From Prado023 sp963777855 (GTDB lineage: Bacteria > Actinomycetota > Actinomycetes > S36-B12 > CAIYMF01), in contig CAVZRW010000015.1 in the NCBI GenBank assembly GCA_963777855.1, positions 62,001 through 126,000 of the forward strand: 64,000 bases of DNA. Reading direction: 5' to 3'. The position numbers and the translations under genes were made by a program. The notes under the pieces are model-generated. The model saw nothing but the letters and a program-made list of their open reading frames with translations, had not been told where the DNA came from and did no database searches. Within the stretch, counting starts at the first letter, position 1; every line of letters begins with the position of its first letter. Below, piece by piece: positions 43,605 to 52,079 of this stretch.

Positions 43605-45554
43605 ATGCCCCCCGTCGTCGCCCTCGAGGACATCCGCGTCGTGTTCGCGACGCGCGCCGTGCTCGACGGGGTGACCCTGGGCATCGACCGGGGCCAGCGG
43701 ATCGGCGTCGTCGGGCGCAACGGCGACGGCAAGTCCACGCTTCTGCGCGTGATCGCGGGCCTGCAGGAGCCCGACTCCGGGCGGGTGCTGAGCAGCCAGG
43801 GCACCCGCGTGGTGATGGTCGGCCAGTCCGACGCGCTCGCCGGGGCCACGGTGCGCGAGGTCACCGTCGGGCACCGGCCCGAGCACGAGTGGGCCGCCGA
43901 TGCCCGGGTGCGCGCCGTGCTGACCGGCCTGCTCGGCGGGGTTCGCGCCGACGGGTTCGCCCAGGGCCTCGACACGGCGGTCGACGGTCTCTCCGGCGGG
44001 GAGCGCCGGCGGCTGGCCCTGGCGGCCGCGCTGGTGGACCCGGGCGACGTGCTCCTCCTCGACGAGCCCACGAACCACCTCGACATCGAGGCGGTGGCCT
44101 GGCTGGCCCGGTTCCTGACCGGCCCGACCGCCCCGCCCGCACTGGCGGTGGTCACCCACGACCGCTGGTTCCTCGACGAGGTGGCCGCCACCACGTGGGA
44201 GGTCGCCGACGGGCAGGTCTACCGCCACGAGGGTGGCTACGCGGCCTGGGTGCTGGCCCGCGCCGAGCGCGAGCGCCGCAGCGCGGTCAGCGAGGCGCGC
44301 CGGCGCAACCTCGTGCGCAAGGAGCTGGCGTGGCTGCGCCGCGGCCCGCCGGCGCGCACCTCCAAGCCGCAGTTCCGCATCGACGCGGCCAACGCCCTCA
44401 TCGACGACGTGCCCGAGCCGCGCGACCGCCTCGCCCTGCGCAAGCTCGCGACCGCCCGGCTGGGCCGCAAGGTCGTCGAGCTCGAGGACGTGTCGCTGCG
44501 CGTGCCGGTGCCAGCCGCGGGTCCGAGCGAGCCCGCTGAGCGCACCCTGCTGGCCGACCTCACGTGGACCCTGGGGCCTGGGGACCGGATCGGCCTGCTC
44601 GGACCCAACGGGGTCGGCAAGACCACACTGGTGCGCACGCTGACCGGCCAACGGGCCCCCGACTCCGGCGAGGTCATCCTCGGGGCCACCGTCGTGCCGG
44701 CAACCCTCACCCAGATGATCGCTCCCGAGGACCCCGAGGACCGGGTCCTGCCCAGCGTGGAGCGCCTGCGCCGGGAGATCGAGGTGGCGGGGCGCACGGT
44801 CACCGCCGGCAACCTGTTGGAGGACTTCGGCTTCCGCGGCGAGCGTGCGATGACGCGGCTCGGGGACCTCTCCGGCGGCGAGCAGCGGCGCCTGGCCCTG
44901 CTCAAGCTGCTGATCGGCGCCCCCAACCTGCTGGTCCTCGACGAGCCCACGAACGACCTCGACGTGGACACCCTCACCGCCATCGAGGACCTGCTCGACT
45001 CCTGGCCGGGCACGCTGATCGTGGTCAGCCACGACCGCTACTTCCTCGAGCGGACCTGCGACGACCTCTACGGCCTCATCGGCGACGGCGCCCTGCGCCA
45101 CCTGCCGCGCGGGGTCGAGGAGTACCTCGAACTGCGCGCGGCCGAGACGGCGCGCACCGCCGCCGCCCGTGCCCCCGCATCCCGTGCCACCGCCGCCCGC
45201 ACCCCTGCGCCCGGCACCACTGCACCCCGCGCTGGGGCGTCGGACCCGTCGATGCCGCCGTCCCCGGGGTCAGCGCCCGCGGGGGGCCCCTCCACCGGGC
45301 CTGGCCCGGCCACGACCAGCCGGGGAGCGTTGACCGGATCCGCGGCCCACGCTGCCCGCAAGGAGGTCGCGCGGATCGAGGCGAGGCTGGCGCGCATCGA
45401 GGCGCTGCAGGCCGACCTGCACGAGCAGATGGCCGACGCGCACACCGACCACGTGGTCCTGGCCGACCTGGTCGCCCAGGACGCCGAGCTGCGCGACGAG
45501 AGCGAGGAGCTCGAGGAGCGCTGGTTGGAGCTCGGCGAGGCCCTCGAGGGCTGA
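43605..45554 (+). CDS. ABC-F family ATP-binding protein (Uup/EttA-like)
   Basis: A 649-residue protein with two ABC modules and no membrane helices. Walker A motifs are GRNGDGKST and GPNGVGKTT, signatures LSGGERRRL and LSGGEQRRL, Walker B LLLDEPTNHLD and LVLDEPTNDLD. The interdomain linker is a charged helix (ERERRSAVSEARRRNLVRKEL). The C-terminal extension is a Pro/Ala/Thr-rich linker plus a coiled coil, as in Uup, which suggests nucleic-acid or ribosome binding rather than drug export. TACCCT is 8 nt before the ATG, so it may be leaderless. Confidence 0.93.
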   Translation: MPPVVALEDIRVVFATRAVLDGVTLGIDRGQRIGVVGRNGDGKSTLLRVIAGLQEPDSGRVLSSQGTRVVMVGQSDALAGATVREVTVGHRPEHEWAADARVRAVLTGLLGGVRADGFAQGLDTAVDGLSGGERRRLALAAALVDPGDVLLLDEPTNHLDIEAVAWLARFLTGPTAPPALAVVTHDRWFLDEVAATTWEVADGQVYRHEGGYAAWVLARAERERRSAVSEARRRNLVRKELAWLRRGPPARTSKPQFRIDAANALIDDVPEPRDRLALRKLATARLGRKVVELEDVSLRVPVPAAGPSEPAERTLLADLTWTLGPGDRIGLLGPNGVGKTTLVRTLTGQRAPDSGEVILGATVVPATLTQMIAPEDPEDRVLPSVERLRREIEVAGRTVTAGNLLEDFGFRGERAMTRLGDLSGGEQRRLALLKLLIGAPNLLVLDEPTNDLDVDTLTAIEDLLDSWPGTLIVVSHDRYFLERTCDDLYGLIGDGALRHLPRGVEEYLELRAAETARTAAARAPASRATAARTPAPGTTAPRAGASDPSMPPSPGSAPAGGPSTGPGPATTSRGALTGSAAHAARKEVARIEARLARIEALQADLHEQMADAHTDHVVLADLVAQDAELRDESEELEERWLELGEALEG

Positions 45555-45612
45555 GCCGCCGCCGGGCAGCCGCCGGGCCCATCGCAGGAGCGCGGACCCA
45601 GACCCGGCGAGC

Positions 45613-46170
45613 TCAGGCGCCCGGTGCCTCGAACTGCAGCAGCAGCTGGCGCAGGCTCCCGGCCAGGGCGGCCTGCTCGGCGGCATCGAGATCGGCAAGG
45701 AGCACTCGCTCGGCGGCCAGCAGGTCGGCGAACGCGGCGTCCACCCGGCGGCGGCCCTCGTCGGTGAGGTACACCCACGTCCCGCGTCGGTCGTCGGTGA
45801 CGGGCTCACGGCGCACGAGGTGGCGCAGCTCCAGTCGGTCGATCCGGTTGGTCATGGTGCCGCTGGTCACCAGGGTCTCGTCGAGCAGCTGGCCCGGGGT
45901 CAGCCGATAGGGCGCTCCGGTGCGGCGAAGCGCCACCAGCACGTCGAACTCCCAGACGGCCAGCTCATGGGCGGCGAACGCGCGGTCGCGCTCGCGGTCC
46001 AGCCGCTTGGCCAGCCGGCTGACCCGGGAGAGCACCGCCAGTGGTGCCAGGTCCATGTCCGGCCGCTCGCGGCTCCACGCCCGGATCACCAGGTCGACGT
46101 CGTCCACGCCGGCGAGGTCGGGCTCGGCTGGGTGGCCGCCAGCCACGCCCTGCCCTTCCGGGTCTGTCAC
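45613..46170 (-). CDS. MarR-family transcriptional regulator
   Basis: A 185-residue winged-helix dimer. After a roughly 40-residue leader, AFAAHELAVWEFDVLVALRRTG, RLTPGQLLDETLVTSGTMTNRIDRLELRHLV (recognition helix) and DRRGTWVYLTDEGRRRVD (wing) are the MarR pattern. The GTG at 46170 overlaps the TetR stop (GTGA), so the two regulators are translationally coupled. The ligand is unknown. Convergent with the ABC-F gene. Confidence 0.9.
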   Translation of the reverse strand: MTDPEGQGVAGGHPAEPDLAGVDDVDLVIRAWSRERPDMDLAPLAVLSRVSRLAKRLDRERDRAFAAHELAVWEFDVLVALRRTGAPYRLTPGQLLDETLVTSGTMTNRIDRLELRHLVRREPVTDDRRGTWVYLTDEGRRRVDAAFADLLAAERVLLADLDAAEQAALAGSLRQLLLQFEAPGA

Positions 46171-46811
46171 GAGCGTTCCCGGTGCACGATCTCCGGGTCC
46201 TTCTCCAGGCCTGAGACCCCGTTCCAGGCCATGTTCACCACCTGGGTGATCACCACGTCCTTGCTCGGCTTGCGCACGTCGGCCCACCACTCCCCGGTGA
46301 GGGCCACCATGCCGACCAGCATGTGCGAGTACATCGGCGCCAGCTTCGTCGGGTAGCCGTACCGGTTGCACACGACCACCAGCCGGTCGGTGAGGTGATC
46401 GGCGACCTCGCGGATCACCGTGCCGAACGTGCCGCCGCGCTGGTCACCGCGCGGGTGGGGGCGCAGCAGCACCCGGAACCCGTCGGTGTGGGCGTCGATG
46501 TAGTCGAAAAGGGCGGTGGCGGCCTGCTCGAGCAGCACGCGCGGCTGCTCGGAGGTCAGCGCCTCGGTCATCATCGACATCAGCCGGGTCATCTCCCTGT
46601 CGACGACGATCGCGTAGAGGCTCTCCTTGTCGCCGAAGTGCTCGTAGACCACCGGCTTGGAGATCTTGGCGGCCGACGCGATCTCCTCGATGCTCGCCGC
46701 GTCGAAGCCGCGCTCGGCGAACACCCCCCGGCTGACCTCGATCAGCTGGTCGCGGCGCTGCAGGGCGCTCATCCGGACCCGGCCGGTCGGGGGCTGGGTG
46801 GTGGAAGCCAT
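46167..46811 (-). CDS. TetR-family transcriptional regulator
   Basis: A 214-residue regulator. The N-terminal HTH is RRDQLIEVSRGVFAERGFDAASIEEIASAAKISKPVVYEHFGDKESLYA (whole TetR DNA-binding domain). The helical C-terminal domain has ALFDYIDAHTDGFRVLLRP and YSHMLVGMVALTGEWW, resembling the actinobacterial regulators that sense fatty-acid-like ligands. It is the first gene of a TetR-MarR pair, with its start next to the tRNA-Gln promoter. ATG 46811 was preferred over 46859, which overlaps the tRNA. Confidence 0.9.
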   Translation of the reverse strand: MASTTQPPTGRVRMSALQRRDQLIEVSRGVFAERGFDAASIEEIASAAKISKPVVYEHFGDKESLYAIVVDREMTRLMSMMTEALTSEQPRVLLEQAATALFDYIDAHTDGFRVLLRPHPRGDQRGGTFGTVIREVADHLTDRLVVVCNRYGYPTKLAPMYSHMLVGMVALTGEWWADVRKPSKDVVITQVVNMAWNGVSGLEKDPEIVHRERS

Positions 46812-46858
46812 GCTCCATTGTCTCCCCCCGCGCGGGGCGTAGGCTTCATCCGACGCCA

Positions 46859-46929
46859 TCCCGGTTCGTTCAACGGCAGGACAGGTGCCTTTGGAGCACT
46901 CAATGGGGGTTCGAGTCCCTCACCGGGAG
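46859..46929 (+). tRNA. tRNA-Gln (anticodon TTG)
   Basis: A 71-nt cloverleaf. Acceptor TCCCGGT/ACCGGGA, anticodon arm GGTGC-CTTTGGA-GCACT (TTG, one terminal mismatch), T-arm GGGGG-TTCGAGT-CCCTC, discriminator G. TAGGCT at 46840-46845 is a candidate -10. A tRNA-Gln just upstream of glmU is a common actinobacterial arrangement. Confidence 0.92.
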
Positions 46930-46976
46930 CCGGCCGCGCCACACCAGCCGGCCTCCCCGAGCGAAGGGCCCCCATC

Positions 46977-48467
46977 GTGACCGACCCCACCTCCGGCGTG
47001 AGCGCCGCGATCATCCTGGCCGCCGGCGAGGGAACCCGGATGCGCTCGGCCACCCCCAAGGTGCTGCACGCCATCGGGGGCCGGACGCTGGTCGGCCATG
47101 CGGTGGCGGCCGCCTCCGAGCTGGGCGCCGAGCAGCTCGTCGTCGTCGTGGGCCACGGCCGCGAGGCGGTCACCGCGCACCTGGCGCAGGTCGCCCCCCA
47201 CGCGTCCACCGCGGTGCAGGACCAGCAGCACGGCACTGGCCACGCCGTGCAGTGCGCGCTGGCCGAGGTCGGCCCGGTCTCGGCCGGGACCGTCGTGGTC
47301 ACCTACGGCGACGTGCCGCTGCTCACCGGCGCGACCCTGGCCGACCTGGTCGCCGAGCACCAGCGCGACGGCAATGCGGTCACGGTGCTCACCGCCCACG
47401 TGGCCGACCCCACCGGGTACGGCCGGATCGTGCGGGCCGCCGACGGCTCGGTGGAGGCGATCGTCGAGCACCGCGATGCCACAGCCGAGCAGCAGGCGAT
47501 CACCGAGATCAACTCCGGCATCTACGCCTTCGACTCGACCGTCCTGGTCGACGCGCTGGCCCGGCTGCGCCCGGACAACGACCAGGGCGAGCTCTACCTG
47601 ACCGACGTGCTGGGCCTGGCCCGCGCCGACGGCGGACGGGTGGCCGCGGTGGTCACCGAGGACGTCTGGCAGACCGAGGGCGTCAACGACCGCGTGCAGC
47701 TGGCCGCCCTGGGCCGTGAGCTCAACCGGCGGGTCGTCGAGGGCTGGATGCGCGCCGGGGTCACCGTCATCGACCCGGCGACGACCTGGATCGACGTGAC
47801 CGTCACCCTCGAGCGCGACGTCACCCTCGAGCCCGGCACGCTGCTGCGGGGGGAGACCGCCGTGGCCGAGGGCGCGCTGGTGGGCCCGGAGTCCCTGCTG
47901 GTGGACTGCGAGGTCGGGCCCGGCGCCCACGTGGTGCGCACGCACGCCACGTCGGCGCGCATCGGGGCCGCCGCCCAGGTGGGCCCGTTCACCTTCCTGC
48001 GCCCGGGCACCGTGCTGGCCGAGCGGGCCAAGGCCGGGGCCTACGTGGAGATGAAGAACGCGCGGGTCGGTGCCGGCTCCAAGGTCCCCCACCTGTCCTA
48101 CGTGGGCGATGCCACCATCGGCACGGGCACCAACATCGGCGCCGCGACCATCTTCGTCAACTACGACGGCGTGGCCAAGCACTCCACCGTGGTCGGCGAC
48201 GAGGTGCGCATCGGCTCGGACACCATGCTCGTGGCACCGGTGACCATCGGCGACGGCGCCTACACAGCGGCCGGCTCGGTGATCACCGAGGACGTCGCCC
48301 CCGGGGCGCTCGGCCTGGGCCGGGCCCGCCAGCGCACGATCGCCGACTGGGTGCTGGCGCGCCGCCCTGGCACGGGCTCGGCGCGCGTGGCCCAGGCCGC
48401 CCAGGAGGCGGCCGGGGCCCCCGATGCGGCGGACGAGGCGCCCGAGGGTGGGGGCGGTGTCGCGTAG
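46977..48467 (+). CDS. glmU: Bifunctional UDP-N-acetylglucosamine diphosphorylase/glucosamine-1-phosphate N-acetyltransferase
   Basis: A 496-residue enzyme making UDP-GlcNAc for peptidoglycan. The N-terminal uridylyltransferase has AAIILAAGEGTRMRSATPKVLH, QDQQHGTGHAVQCAL and TYGDVPLLTG. The C-terminal left-handed beta-helix acetyltransferase has FTFLRPGTVLAERAKAGAYVEMKNA, VPHLSYVGDATIG and GAATIFVNYDGVAKHSTVVGD. The Ala/Gly-rich tail is extra. GTG 46977 follows a GCGAAGG site. Followed 61 bp later by prs. Confidence 0.96.
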   Translation: MTDPTSGVSAAIILAAGEGTRMRSATPKVLHAIGGRTLVGHAVAAASELGAEQLVVVVGHGREAVTAHLAQVAPHASTAVQDQQHGTGHAVQCALAEVGPVSAGTVVVTYGDVPLLTGATLADLVAEHQRDGNAVTVLTAHVADPTGYGRIVRAADGSVEAIVEHRDATAEQQAITEINSGIYAFDSTVLVDALARLRPDNDQGELYLTDVLGLARADGGRVAAVVTEDVWQTEGVNDRVQLAALGRELNRRVVEGWMRAGVTVIDPATTWIDVTVTLERDVTLEPGTLLRGETAVAEGALVGPESLLVDCEVGPGAHVVRTHATSARIGAAAQVGPFTFLRPGTVLAERAKAGAYVEMKNARVGAGSKVPHLSYVGDATIGTGTNIGAATIFVNYDGVAKHSTVVGDEVRIGSDTMLVAPVTIGDGAYTAAGSVITEDVAPGALGLGRARQRTIADWVLARRPGTGSARVAQAAQEAAGAPDAADEAPEGGGGVA

Positions 48468-48528
48468 CGAGGCGCCATCGGCCACGATGGGCCCCGTCGA
48501 TGCACCCCCGCCCCGAGGAGGTTGGCCG

Positions 48529-49527
48529 ATGGCCGGGCTGAGCACCACTCCCAAGAAGCACCTGATGCTCTTCGCCGGCCGCAGCCATCCCGCCCTCGCA
48601 GAGGCTGTGTCCACCGAGCTCGGCGTGCCGCTGGCCCCGACCTCGGCCTACGACTTCGCCAACGGCGAGATCTTCGTGCGCTTCGAGGAGTCGGTCCGCG
48701 GCGCCGACGCGTTCGTGCTGCAGTCGCACACCGTGCCGATCAACACCTGGATCATGGAGCAGCTGATCATGGTCGACACGCTCAAGCGTGCCTCGGCCAA
48801 GCGGATCACCGTCGTGATGCCCTTCTACGGCTACGCCCGCCAGGACAAGAAGCACCGCGGTCGTGAGCCCATCTCCGCGCGACTCATGGCCGACCTGTTC
48901 AAGACCGCGGGTGCCGACCGGCTGATCTCCATCGACCTGCACACCGCCCAGATCCAGGGCTTCTTCGACGGCCCGGTCGACCACCTCTTCGCGCTGCCGG
49001 TGCTGGCCGACTACGTGCAGTCGAAGCTCGACGGCCAGCCGGTGACCGTGGTCTCCCCGGACGCCGGCCGCGTGCGCGTTGCCGAGCGGTGGACCGATGT
49101 GCTCGGTGCCCCGCTGGCCATCATCCACAAGCGCCGCGACCCCGACGTGCCCAACGAGGTGCGCGTGTTCGAGGTCGTCGGTGATGTCAAGGACCGCGTC
49201 TGCATCGTCGTCGACGACATGATCGACACCGGTGGCACCATCGCCAAGGCCGCCGAGACGCTGTTCGAGCAGGGTGCCCGCGACGTGATCGTGGCCGCCA
49301 CGCACGGGATCCTCTCGGACCCCGCCACCGAGCGCCTGGCCAACTCGCGCATCTCCGAGGTGGTCGTCACCGACACGCTGCCGATCACGAGCACCCTGGA
49401 CAAGCTCACGGTGCTGCCGATCGCGCCGCTGCTGGCGACCGCGATCCACGAGGTGTTCGTCGACGGGTCCGTGACCCGGCTGTTCGACCCGACGCCCGAC
49501 GGCGAGGAGAGTCCGGGCAGCGACTGA
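48529..49527 (+). CDS. prs: Ribose-phosphate pyrophosphokinase
   Basis: A 332-residue PRPP synthase. LMLFAGRSHPALAEAVSTELGV, FYGYARQDKKHRGREPISARL (flexible loop), DLHTAQIQGFFDGPVDHL (metal His) and the PRPP-binding loop VVDDMIDTGGTIAKAA are diagnostic. GAGGAGG lies 7 nt before the ATG at 48529. It supplies PRPP for nucleotides and decaprenyl-phosphoryl arabinose routes in this class. Confidence 0.96.
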   Translation: MAGLSTTPKKHLMLFAGRSHPALAEAVSTELGVPLAPTSAYDFANGEIFVRFEESVRGADAFVLQSHTVPINTWIMEQLIMVDTLKRASAKRITVVMPFYGYARQDKKHRGREPISARLMADLFKTAGADRLISIDLHTAQIQGFFDGPVDHLFALPVLADYVQSKLDGQPVTVVSPDAGRVRVAERWTDVLGAPLAIIHKRRDPDVPNEVRVFEVVGDVKDRVCIVVDDMIDTGGTIAKAAETLFEQGARDVIVAATHGILSDPATERLANSRISEVVVTDTLPITSTLDKLTVLPIAPLLATAIHEVFVDGSVTRLFDPTPDGEESPGSD

Positions 49528-49767
49528 CGGGCTCGCGCCCGGGCACGGCGTGCATGGGCGCTGCCGGGGGCCCGGAGGCTGGTGCGGGCGGGCCCGTGCG
49601 CAGTCCGGGCGCGTTTGGCCGGGCAGGTGCCGCGCCGGTAGACTGCGCTCATTCCTCGGCGAGGGTGCCCCTCAGGACGATGATGCGGCTGCCGTGATCG
49701 ACGTGGTGGTGGGCTCTCCCTCCAGCCGAAGGACCGTCCCCGCACCATGCTTCGAGGAGTTCGTGTC
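49528..49767. promoter_or_regulatory. Intergenic region with probable rplY promoter and leader
   Basis: GGTAGACTGCGC near 49637 contains a TAGACT -10-like hexamer. This would give an rplY leader of about 120 nt, long for this genome, where many mRNAs look leaderless. I could not fit a known riboswitch or r-protein leader to it. Confidence 0.4.
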
Positions 49768-50343
49768 GTGTCTGACACCCAGGTCCATCTGTCCGCCGTC
49801 ACCCGCAGCGACTTCGGCAAGGGCGCTGCCCGCCGCCTTCGCCGCACCGGTCTCGTCCCCGCCGTCGTGTACGGCCCCGGCACCGATCCGATCCACGTGG
49901 CCCTCGACGGCCACGACCTCACGCTGGCGCTGAAGAAGCCGCGTGTGGTCTTCGCCCTGGCCTACGACGGCGCCGAGTACATCTGCGCCCCCCGCGACGT
50001 CCAGCGCGACGTCGTGCGCCAGGTGCTCGAGCACGTCGACCTCGTCGTGATCGACCGCGCGGAGGCCAAGGCCCGCGCCGCCGCCGCCGAGGCCATCGCC
50101 CACGCGGAGGCTGCCGCCGAGGAGGCCGGTGTCGACGTGGCTGACGCGGTCGCGGCCATCGAGGCTGCCATCGCCGCCGGTGAGGACCCGGAGGCTGCCG
50201 CCGCCGCTGCCGTGGAGCACGCCGTCGAGGCCCAGCACGCCCTCGAGGATGCCCAGGCTGAGGCTGCCGAGCACGAGGCCGAGGAGGCCGAGGCTGCCGC
50301 TGAGGGCGCCGTGGCCGACGACGCCACCGCCGAGAAGGACTGA
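49768..50343 (+). CDS. rplY: Ribosomal protein bL25 (Ctc-like) with alanine/glutamate-rich C-terminal domain
   Basis: A 191-residue protein. Residues 1-90 are the 5S rRNA-binding L25 barrel (LSAVTRSDFGKGAARRLRRTGLVPAVVYG, then PRDVQRDVVRQVLEHVDLVVI). In Ctc/TL5 proteins a second beta-barrel should follow. Here about 100 residues of Ala/Glu-rich, probably helical sequence (AKARAAAAEAIAHAEAAAEEAG and similar) replace it. GTG 49768 is preferred to the in-frame ATG 49747 because GAGGAG lies 8 nt upstream. Precedes pth by 8 bp, a usual order. Confidence 0.9.
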   Translation: MSDTQVHLSAVTRSDFGKGAARRLRRTGLVPAVVYGPGTDPIHVALDGHDLTLALKKPRVVFALAYDGAEYICAPRDVQRDVVRQVLEHVDLVVIDRAEAKARAAAAEAIAHAEAAAEEAGVDVADAVAAIEAAIAAGEDPEAAAAAAVEHAVEAQHALEDAQAEAAEHEAEEAEAAAEGAVADDATAEKD

Positions 50344-50351
50344 CCTCTCCC

Positions 50352-50941
50352 TTGACCGACGCACCGTGGCTGGTGGTCGGGCTGGGCAACCCCGGCCCGC
50401 AGTACGCAGCCACGCGGCACAACATCGGCGCGATGGCCACCGATCGCCTGGCGGACTCCCTCGGCGGGAGAATGTCGGTACATCGGCGCTGTCGCGCCGA
50501 GGTCTATGAAGGGCGGGTCGGGCCGCTGGGCCACGGCGCCGTCCGGGTCGTCCTGGCCCGCACCCGGTCGTACATGAACGAATCCGGTGGGTCGGTGGCC
50601 TGCCTGGTCGACTTCTACAAGGTGCCCCTCGAGCAGGTGGTCGTGCTCCACGACGAGCTCGACCTGCCCTGGGCGGTCTGCGCCTGAAGCTCGGCGGCGG
50701 CGACAACGGTCACAACGGGCTGCGCTCGCTGCGCCGTTCGCTGGGGTCCGGCGACTACCAACGCGTCCGGCTGGGGATCGGGCGCCCCCCGGGTCGCCAG
50801 GACCCGGCCGACTTCGTTCTCCGGCCGTTCGCCGCGGCCGAGCGCACCGAGGTCGACCTCCTGCTGGCCGAGGCGGTGGAGGCCGTGGAGATCCTCGTGC
50901 GCGAGGGCCTGCCCGCGGCCCAGAACCGCTTCAACCGCTGA
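50352..50941 (+). CDS. pth: Peptidyl-tRNA hydrolase (one frameshift)
   Basis: A 196-codon reconstructed enzyme rescuing peptidyl-tRNA. LVVGLGNPGPQYAATRHNIGAMA (catalytic His and Asn), RSYMNESGGSV and VVLHDELDLP are followed by a frame break near 50670. The shifted frame gives GGLRLKLGGGDNGHNGLRSLRRSLGSGDYQRVRLGIGRP and ends FNR at 50941, the family end. Start is TTG 50352. Uncorrected translation would lose the essential GGxxGHNGL motif, so sequence error is likely. Confidence 0.92.
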
Positions 50942-51047
50942 ACGTGGCCCCCTGCCGGGGGTCGTGGCGACGCCCAACGCCCGCCGCAGCTGCTACTCCG
51001 GGCACCTCACCGGGCCGCGACGCGCTGCGCCTGCCACGATGCCGCCC

Positions 51048-51961
51048 ATGACGATCCCCGCCGCGCCAGGTGAGCCCGACGACGCCGCACTGGCCTCGGC
51101 GCTGGCTCGGGCCGCCGGCCGGGCAGTCCTCGACCTGCGCGCCCAGTTCGGCCCGGTCGCCGACGACCTCGCCCGCCGCGCCCTGATGGACGCCGGTGAC
51201 GCGCGTGCCCAGCAGCTGATCTCCGATGGGCTGGCTGCCGCGCGCCCCGGGGACGCCGTGCTCTCCGAGGAGGCCCCGGACTCCGAGGCGCGCCTGGTCG
51301 CCGACCGGGTCTGGATCATCGACCCCCTCGACGGCACCGAGGAGTACGGGCTGGGCCGGACCGACTTCGCGATCCACGTCGCGCTGTGGCAGCGCGCGCA
51401 GCCGGCCAGCAGCCCCGCCCCAGCCGGCAACTCGGCGCCAGCCGGCGGCCCCACGCCAGCCGGAATCCGCGGCGGCAATCCGCGGCGGATCCCGCGGCCG
51501 GAAACCCCGTGGGCGCCCTGACCGCCGCGGCCGTCGACCTGCCCGCCCTCGGTGAGACCTGGCGCACCGACCTTCCCGGGCGCCCCGGGCCCCTGCCGCG
51601 GGACCGCCCGCTGCGCATCGTCGTCTCGCGCACCCGGCCGCCGGCCGCGCTGCCGGGGCTCCTGGCCGCCGCCAGCGCCGAGCTCGCCGCCCGGGGCATC
51701 ACCGACCACGGCATCGTCGGGGTCAACGTCGGTTCCGTGGGGGCCAAGGTCGGCGAGGTCATGGCCGGCCGCGCCGAGGCCTACCTGCACCCCGGCGGCT
51801 TGAACGAGTGGGACCTCGCGGCGCCGCACGCCTGCGCCCGGGCGCGCGGTCTGGTCGCTCTGGGCCCCATGCAGCCGTTCAACCGGATGCCCCCGCGCTC
51901 GGGCCCCGTGCTGATCTGCCACCCCGACCTGGCCGAGGTGCTCGCCACCCACTGGCGGTAG
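51048..51961 (+). CDS. 3'(2'),5'-bisphosphate nucleotidase/inositol monophosphatase-like, CysQ type (frameshifted, with insert)
   Basis: Metal-dependent phosphatase fold. LSEEAPDSEARLVADRVWIIDPLDGTEEYGLGRTDFAIHVAL holds the Glu and DPLDGT metal motif. The C-terminal half in another frame has VNVGSVGAKVGEVMAGRAEAYLHPGGLNEWDLAAPHACARARG, including the second metal Asp (WDLAA). The frame shift falls near 51500 within a Pro/Ala/Gly-rich stretch of about 35 residues with repeated PAG units, which is longer than in CysQ proteins I know. It likely degrades PAP in sulfur assimilation. Confidence 0.82.
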
Positions 51962-52079
51962 CCAGACCCGCGCGGCTCGGGCCCCGGCCCGGGTCCCATC
52001 GCCGCCCACGTGCCCCGCTCCACCGGCCTCCTGCGGCGGGGCGGAGCACCGCCCGGGCGATGGGAGAATGGCCCCGATC

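Noticed and set aside
42408..45101. An 897-codon minus-strand open frame
   Set aside because: Only its middle part (manA N-terminus) is real. The rest is antisense to the ABC-F gene or out-of-frame manA sequence.
49630..49767. Riboswitch or r-protein leader upstream of rplY
   Set aside because: No known aptamer core could be fitted; only a possible promoter and a moderately long leader are evident.
50640..50700. Programmed ribosomal frameshift in pth
   Set aside because: No slippery heptamer or conserved signal. Similar indels occur in many neighbours, so error is more economical.
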